NCBI GenBank assembly: GCA_022567815.1
Contig: JADFGI010000154.1
Coordinates: forward strand, 1-7,218
Length of the DNA: 7,218 nucleotides
Direction of reading: 5' to 3'
From: Nitrospinota bacterium
GTDB taxonomy: Bacteria; Nitrospinota; Nitrospinia; Nitrospinales; VA-1
In this document: positions 4,737 to 7,218 of the stretch, piece by piece
Position numbering within the stretch: the first letter of the stretch is position 1
How the letters are laid out: the number at the start of each line of letters is the position of its first letter
The notes under the pieces: generated by a model
Told to the model about the DNA's origin: nothing
Database searches by the model: none
The model's input: only the letters and a program-made list of their open reading frames with translations
Program-made: the position numbers and the translations under genes

Positions 4737-5060
4737 ATGACAACAGAAACATTACCCTATTCACCGGAAACCATCGAAAAACCCGGCTCCGAAACCAGGA
4801 AGGCGCTTATTCCTCAGTACAATGTTATCATGTGGAATGATGAAGTCACCACCATGGAGTTTGTTGTCCGTGTTTTGATCAACATGTTTCAAAAAGAATA
4901 CCCAACCGCAGAAAGCTTGATGTTTGAAATTCATAGCAATGGAATGGCCCACGTCGCGACCATGCCGTTGGAGCAGGCTGAGTTTAAAGTCGATCAGGTT
5001 CACAAGGCCGCTTCCATGGAAGAATTTCCGTTTACCTGTACGATCGAACCCGCCTCTTAA
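4737..5060 (+). CDS. clpS: ClpS, ATP-dependent Clp protease adaptor
   Basis: This 107-residue protein is ClpS, the cytosolic adaptor that recognises N-terminal degradation signals (bulky hydrophobic residues exposed by the N-end rule) and hands the substrate to ClpAP. Residues 1-25 are the expected flexible N-terminal extension. The core begins at YNVIMWNDEVTTMEFVVRVL (28-47). N34, D35 and H66 stand where the E. coli residues that hold the substrate amino group are, and M40 is the gatekeeper Met. Position 36 is Glu rather than the common Asp. The end of the fold, FPFTCTIEP (97-105), matches the usual HPLLCTLE ending. Length is typical. In many bacteria clpA follows directly, but here the next gene is gltA on the other strand, so clpS is a single-gene transcript. 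A promoter at 4639-4667 and a leader hairpin precede it. Confidence 0.93.
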   Translation: MTTETLPYSPETIEKPGSETRKALIPQYNVIMWNDEVTTMEFVVRVLINMFQKEYPTAESLMFEIHSNGMAHVATMPLEQAEFKVDQVHKAASMEEFPFTCTIEPAS

Positions 5061-5079
5061 ACCGTTCCATCAGGTTTTT
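5059..5079 (+). terminator. Weak terminator after clpS
   Basis: AAACC (5059-5063) and GGTTT (5073-5077) form a 5-bp stem with a 9-nt loop, followed by TT, and the left arm overlaps the stop codon. An 8-nt direct repeat CCATCAGG lies in and just after it. The stem is short, so this is a tentative call. Confidence 0.3.
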
Positions 5080-5150
5080 CCGCCATCAGGAAAATTTCGT
5101 ACGGATGAGCGTTTAGTCAGCCATAAATCCATAGCGCGTTAACACTGGGT

Positions 5151-5240
5151 CCAGCGGCACGCTGGCTGGCGAACCCAAACCAAGAAGTATTGCACGGCGT
5201 GAGCAATTTCCCCCTCGCGGGAGCGAGCGTCACGCTGGCT
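5151..5240. repeat. GC-rich cluster of hairpins between clpS and gltA
   Basis: The convergent gap contains several dyads in locally GC-rich sequence: CCAGCG-gca-CGCTGG (5151-5165), CTCGC-GGGA-GCGAG (5214-5227), and GCGTGA (5197-5202) with TCACGC (5230-5235) enclosing the second. The 10-mer CACGCTGGCT occurs directly repeated at 5158-5167 and 5231-5240, the last two bases entering the gltA stop codon. The group resembles an intergenic palindromic repeat (REP-like) and may protect or end the gltA message. There is no U-tract. Confidence 0.45.
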
Positions 5241-6528
5241 ATTTTCTTTCTTCAAGAGGAATATAATCCCGTTGTGGTTCCCCTATATAAATTTGACGGG
5301 GACGCCCGATCTTGAATTTTTTATCTTCCTGCAATTCCTTCCATTGAGCGATCCAACCCGGTAAACGTCCTATGGCAAAAAGTACCGGAAACATGGTGAT
5401 AGGGAAGTTCATAGCTTTGTAAATTATTCCCGAATAAAAATCTACATTCGGGTAGAGCTTTTTTTGCAGAAAATATTCATCATTGATGGCTATGTCTTCC
5501 AATTCCAGGGCAATTTCCAGTAAGGGTTCTTTCGTCCCAAATTTATTGAGAACCTCATGGGCCAGTTTTTTTATGATCTTGCTTCGCGGGTCGAAGTTTT
5601 TGTAAACGCGGTGGCCAAATCCCATGAGGCGAAATGGATCTTCTGGATCCCTGGCTTTTTCAATATATTTTTTCGTGTCGCCTCCGCCATCGTGGATTTC
5701 CTGAAGCATCTCGATGACTGCCTGGTTGGCTCCTCCATGCAATGGGCCCCAAAGGGCATAAATTCCGGCGGAAATGGAAGCATAGAGATTGCACATGGAA
5801 CTTCCCACCAGCCTAACGGTACTTGTCGAGCAATTTTGTTCATGGTCCGCATGGATAATGAATAAAACGTCCAGGGCTTTGGCCGCCAGGGGGTCCACTT
5901 CATAAGGTTCGCAAGGAGTGCCAAACATCATTTTTAAAAAATTGCTGGTGTAGTCCAGGGAATTATCCGGGTAGGGGAGGGCCTGCCCCTTCGATTTTTT
6001 ATAACTGTAAGCCGCAATGGTGGGCATTTTTGCTATGAGACGATGAATAGTGATTTCAATTTCGCGCTCGTCCCGGACGTTCAACTGGTTTTCGTAAAAC
6101 GTTGCCAGGGCGCCCACCACGGCGCTGGTCACGGCCATGGGATGAGGGTTGTTGGGAAATCCATCATAAAATTTTTTGATCGATTCATGAACCATGGAAT
6201 GGCGAGTGATATGATGACTAAAATACTCAAACTCCGCTTTATTGGGAAGGTTGCCATATATCAGGAGGTAAGCGGTCTCCAGGAAGGTGCTTTTTTCGGC
6301 CAGTTGTTCAATGGGAAAGCCTCGGTATAATAATTCCCCCTTTTCACCTTCCAAATAGGTTATTTTGCTCTCGCAGGACCCGGTGCTGAGAAACCCCGGA
6401 TCAAAAGTGATCAGGCCCGTTTCAGAAAGTAAGGTTGAAATATCGAAGGCTTTTTCTCCACAGGATCCTTCCAGTACTGGAAATTCGTAGGTTTTTCCCT
6501 GATAGGTGAGCTTGACAGTTTCTCCCAT
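5239..6528 (-). CDS. gltA: Citrate synthase, type II (GltA)
   Basis: The product is a cytosolic citrate synthase that condenses acetyl-CoA with oxaloacetate to citrate, the entry step of the TCA cycle. From the ATG at 6528 it is 429 residues, the normal size of hexameric type II GltA, and includes the N-terminal beta domain (about 1-45) that type II enzymes have. Key residues fall in the expected places: H226 and H229 in IHADHEQN, catalytic H264 in GPLHGGAN, H306 in GFGHRVYK, and catalytic D363 in YPNVDFYSGI. The C-terminus GRPRQIYIGEP...DYIPLEER is also typical. I chose 6528 over an in-frame ATG at 6576 because GGGAGG (6537-6542) lies eight bases before it and family members start with this length. 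It diverges from a carboxylate/amino-acid symporter gene and converges on clpS. By family knowledge, type II enzymes are often inhibited allosterically by NADH; I did not verify the NADH-site residues here. Confidence 0.97.
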   Translation of the reverse strand: MGETVKLTYQGKTYEFPVLEGSCGEKAFDISTLLSETGLITFDPGFLSTGSCESKITYLEGEKGELLYRGFPIEQLAEKSTFLETAYLLIYGNLPNKAEFEYFSHHITRHSMVHESIKKFYDGFPNNPHPMAVTSAVVGALATFYENQLNVRDEREIEITIHRLIAKMPTIAAYSYKKSKGQALPYPDNSLDYTSNFLKMMFGTPCEPYEVDPLAAKALDVLFIIHADHEQNCSTSTVRLVGSSMCNLYASISAGIYALWGPLHGGANQAVIEMLQEIHDGGGDTKKYIEKARDPEDPFRLMGFGHRVYKNFDPRSKIIKKLAHEVLNKFGTKEPLLEIALELEDIAINDEYFLQKKLYPNVDFYSGIIYKAMNFPITMFPVLFAIGRLPGWIAQWKELQEDKKFKIGRPRQIYIGEPQRDYIPLEERK

Positions 6529-6536
6529 GATATTGA

Positions 6537-6542
6537 CCTCCC
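6537..6542 (-). promoter_or_regulatory. Shine-Dalgarno that sets the gltA start
   Basis: On the minus strand GGGAGG lies eight bases before the ATG at 6528. It selects this Met over the in-frame one at 6576, which has no such site and would add 16 residues not seen in the family. Confidence 0.8.
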
Positions 6543-6591
6543 AATTAATGGAATTTACCCTGACTTTACCACGCACGTCATGCGGATTTCA

Positions 6592-6621
6592 AAGATACTT
6601 TTGATCAAAAAATAAATTCAA
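6592..6621 (-). promoter_or_regulatory. Possible gltA promoter with a central palindrome
   Basis: On the minus strand TTGAAT (6616-6621) and TATCTT (6592-6597) are 18 bases apart. Between them lies the perfect 12-bp palindrome TTTTGATCAAAA (6599-6610), which would place a regulator directly across the promoter. The boxes are only moderately close to consensus. Confidence 0.3.
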
Positions 6622-6822
6622 TAATAATTACAGTTTATTAAGGGAAAAGTTAGTAGCTTTGGGAACTATTCAGACAGGTTGAATTCTTATTGCCCGCTTA
6701 CGTTGAAATTAATCCTTTCCCTTATCCATGCCGAAAAATTAATGTGGAGTTCAACTGCAAGGCGGTTGTTCTGATTCAAACCGTTCTCTTTCCTTTAAAA
6801 TCACCCATTGGAGCGGAAAATA

Positions 6823-7218
6823 ATGAAAAAAAACAGTAACTTCCTTTTGTATCTGATGCTTGTAGGAATCGCATCGGGAGTCGTCTGCGGCTGGGTTTTT
6901 GGGAAGGAAATGGAAGCTGTGACGTGGATGGGGGAGATTTTCCTTAACCTCCTCAAGATGCTGGTGGTCCCGCTGATCATCTCTTCGATGATCGTGGGAA
7001 TTGCAGGATTGGGGGACGTCCGCAAAGTTGGGAAAACCGGAGCCATCACTTTCATATATTTCATGACCACGACCGCCATCTCCGTAACCCTGGGATTGAT
7101 TATGGTCAACCTCATCAATCCCGGCGTGGGAGTGGAAATGATTGCACAGGAACTCCCCCAGAGAATTGCCGAAAAGAAAGCGATTGGAATATCGGACATT
7201 CTTAAACGTTTTGTTTCG
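6823..7218 (+). CDS. Dicarboxylate/amino acid:cation symporter (DAACS family), 3'-truncated
   Basis: The frame starts at ATG 6823 and stays open to the end of the window, giving the first 132 residues of a protein that is usually about 400-450 long. It opens with a short KKN stretch and a first membrane helix of about residues 7-25. The segment FLNLLKMLVVPLIISSMIVGIAGL (residues 39-62) followed by a K-x-G-K motif is the characteristic second helix of the DctA/GltP/glutamate-transporter family. A third hydrophobic segment (about 75-97) and then an N-P-G loop follow, as in relatives. These inner-membrane proteins import C4-dicarboxylates, glutamate, aspartate or neutral amino acids with H+ or Na+; the substrate-determining C-terminal half is missing. 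GGAG at 6810-6813, nine bases upstream, supports the start. It is divergent from gltA. Confidence 0.88.
   Translation, partial: MKKNSNFLLYLMLVGIASGVVCGWVFGKEMEAVTWMGEIFLNLLKMLVVPLIISSMIVGIAGLGDVRKVGKTGAITFIYFMTTTAISVTLGLIMVNLINPGVGVEMIAQELPQRIAEKKAIGISDILKRFVS

Larger units (their letters stand above)
6529..6822. other. Divergent intergenic region between gltA and the symporter
   Basis: These 294 bases hold no credible gene on either strand. The gltA-proximal part carries the candidate promoter and palindrome described separately. Nearer the symporter, CAACTGC (6752-6758) and GCGGTTG (6762-6768) can form a 7-bp hairpin with one G-T pair and a 3-nt loop, probably in the symporter leader. I could not identify a confident plus-strand promoter. 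Confidence 0.6.

Noticed and set aside
5557..6330. Open frames of about 95-117 codons within gltA on both strands
   Set aside because: They are embedded in a highly conserved citrate synthase frame with all catalytic residues, so they are shadows.
6801..7199. A 132-codon minus-strand open frame at the right end
   Set aside because: The opposite strand encodes an unmistakable DAACS transporter N-terminus with a proper Shine-Dalgarno sequence and open end; the minus frame is its complement.
1..7218. tRNA, rRNA, CRISPR array and insertion-sequence genes
   Set aside because: No cloverleaf-like GTTCRA context, no regularly spaced repeats and no transposase or integrase motifs were seen in any gap or frame.

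Overview
The window looks like chromosomal DNA of a Gram-negative bacterium with moderate GC (mid-40s percent by eye) and AT-rich intergenic regions. Three genes point that way: a type II GltA citrate synthase, a ClpS adaptor, and a DUF3108 protein with an N-terminal export signal. The Nfu protein with both an Nfu_N-like and a NifU-like domain fits the same picture. I cannot fix the lineage from this sequence. Marine Nitrospinota or a deltaproteobacterium-like lineage would be compatible, but that is only an impression.

Left part (1-1873), accessory in character. It opens inside a truncated gene for a repetitive, Cys/Gly-rich protein that reads like a right-handed beta-helix (phage tail-fibre or surface-protein type). 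GC falls from roughly 50-60% to about 35% within this gene near position 600. Next come a 258-bp gap holding a nested imperfect palindrome and an operator-like dyad, and then a parD-parE type II toxin-antitoxin pair. Two near-identical 23-nt direct repeats (1060-1082 and 1851-1873) bracket the pair, and the second ends exactly at the yraN start codon.

Right part (1874-7218), core in character. In order: yraN (+), a two-domain Nfu iron-sulfur carrier (+), a small unrecognised beta-rich protein in the same operon (+), a DUF3108 envelope protein (-), clpS (+), gltA (-), and the first 132 codons of a dicarboxylate/amino acid:cation symporter (+) that runs off the end. The last gene is open at the window edge and easy to miss. 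The DUF3108 and clpS genes diverge from a 127-bp AT-rich region with a reasonable promoter for clpS, a 20-bp palindrome beside the DUF3108 start, and an 11-bp hairpin against the clpS start. gltA and the symporter also diverge, from a 294-bp region.

The core genes are functionally mixed: Fe-S cluster delivery, N-degron adaptor, TCA-cycle entry and C4-dicarboxylate/glutamate uptake. Only nfu with the small gene behind it, and parD-parE, look like true operons. gltA and the symporter share a divergent control region and could both serve TCA-cycle carbon flow, but that link is inference. I found no rRNA, tRNA, CRISPR array or insertion-sequence transposase, and no convincing new multi-gene system. 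The best leads are the direct repeats around the toxin-antitoxin cassette, the hairpin at the clpS start, and the unrecognised partner gene of nfu.
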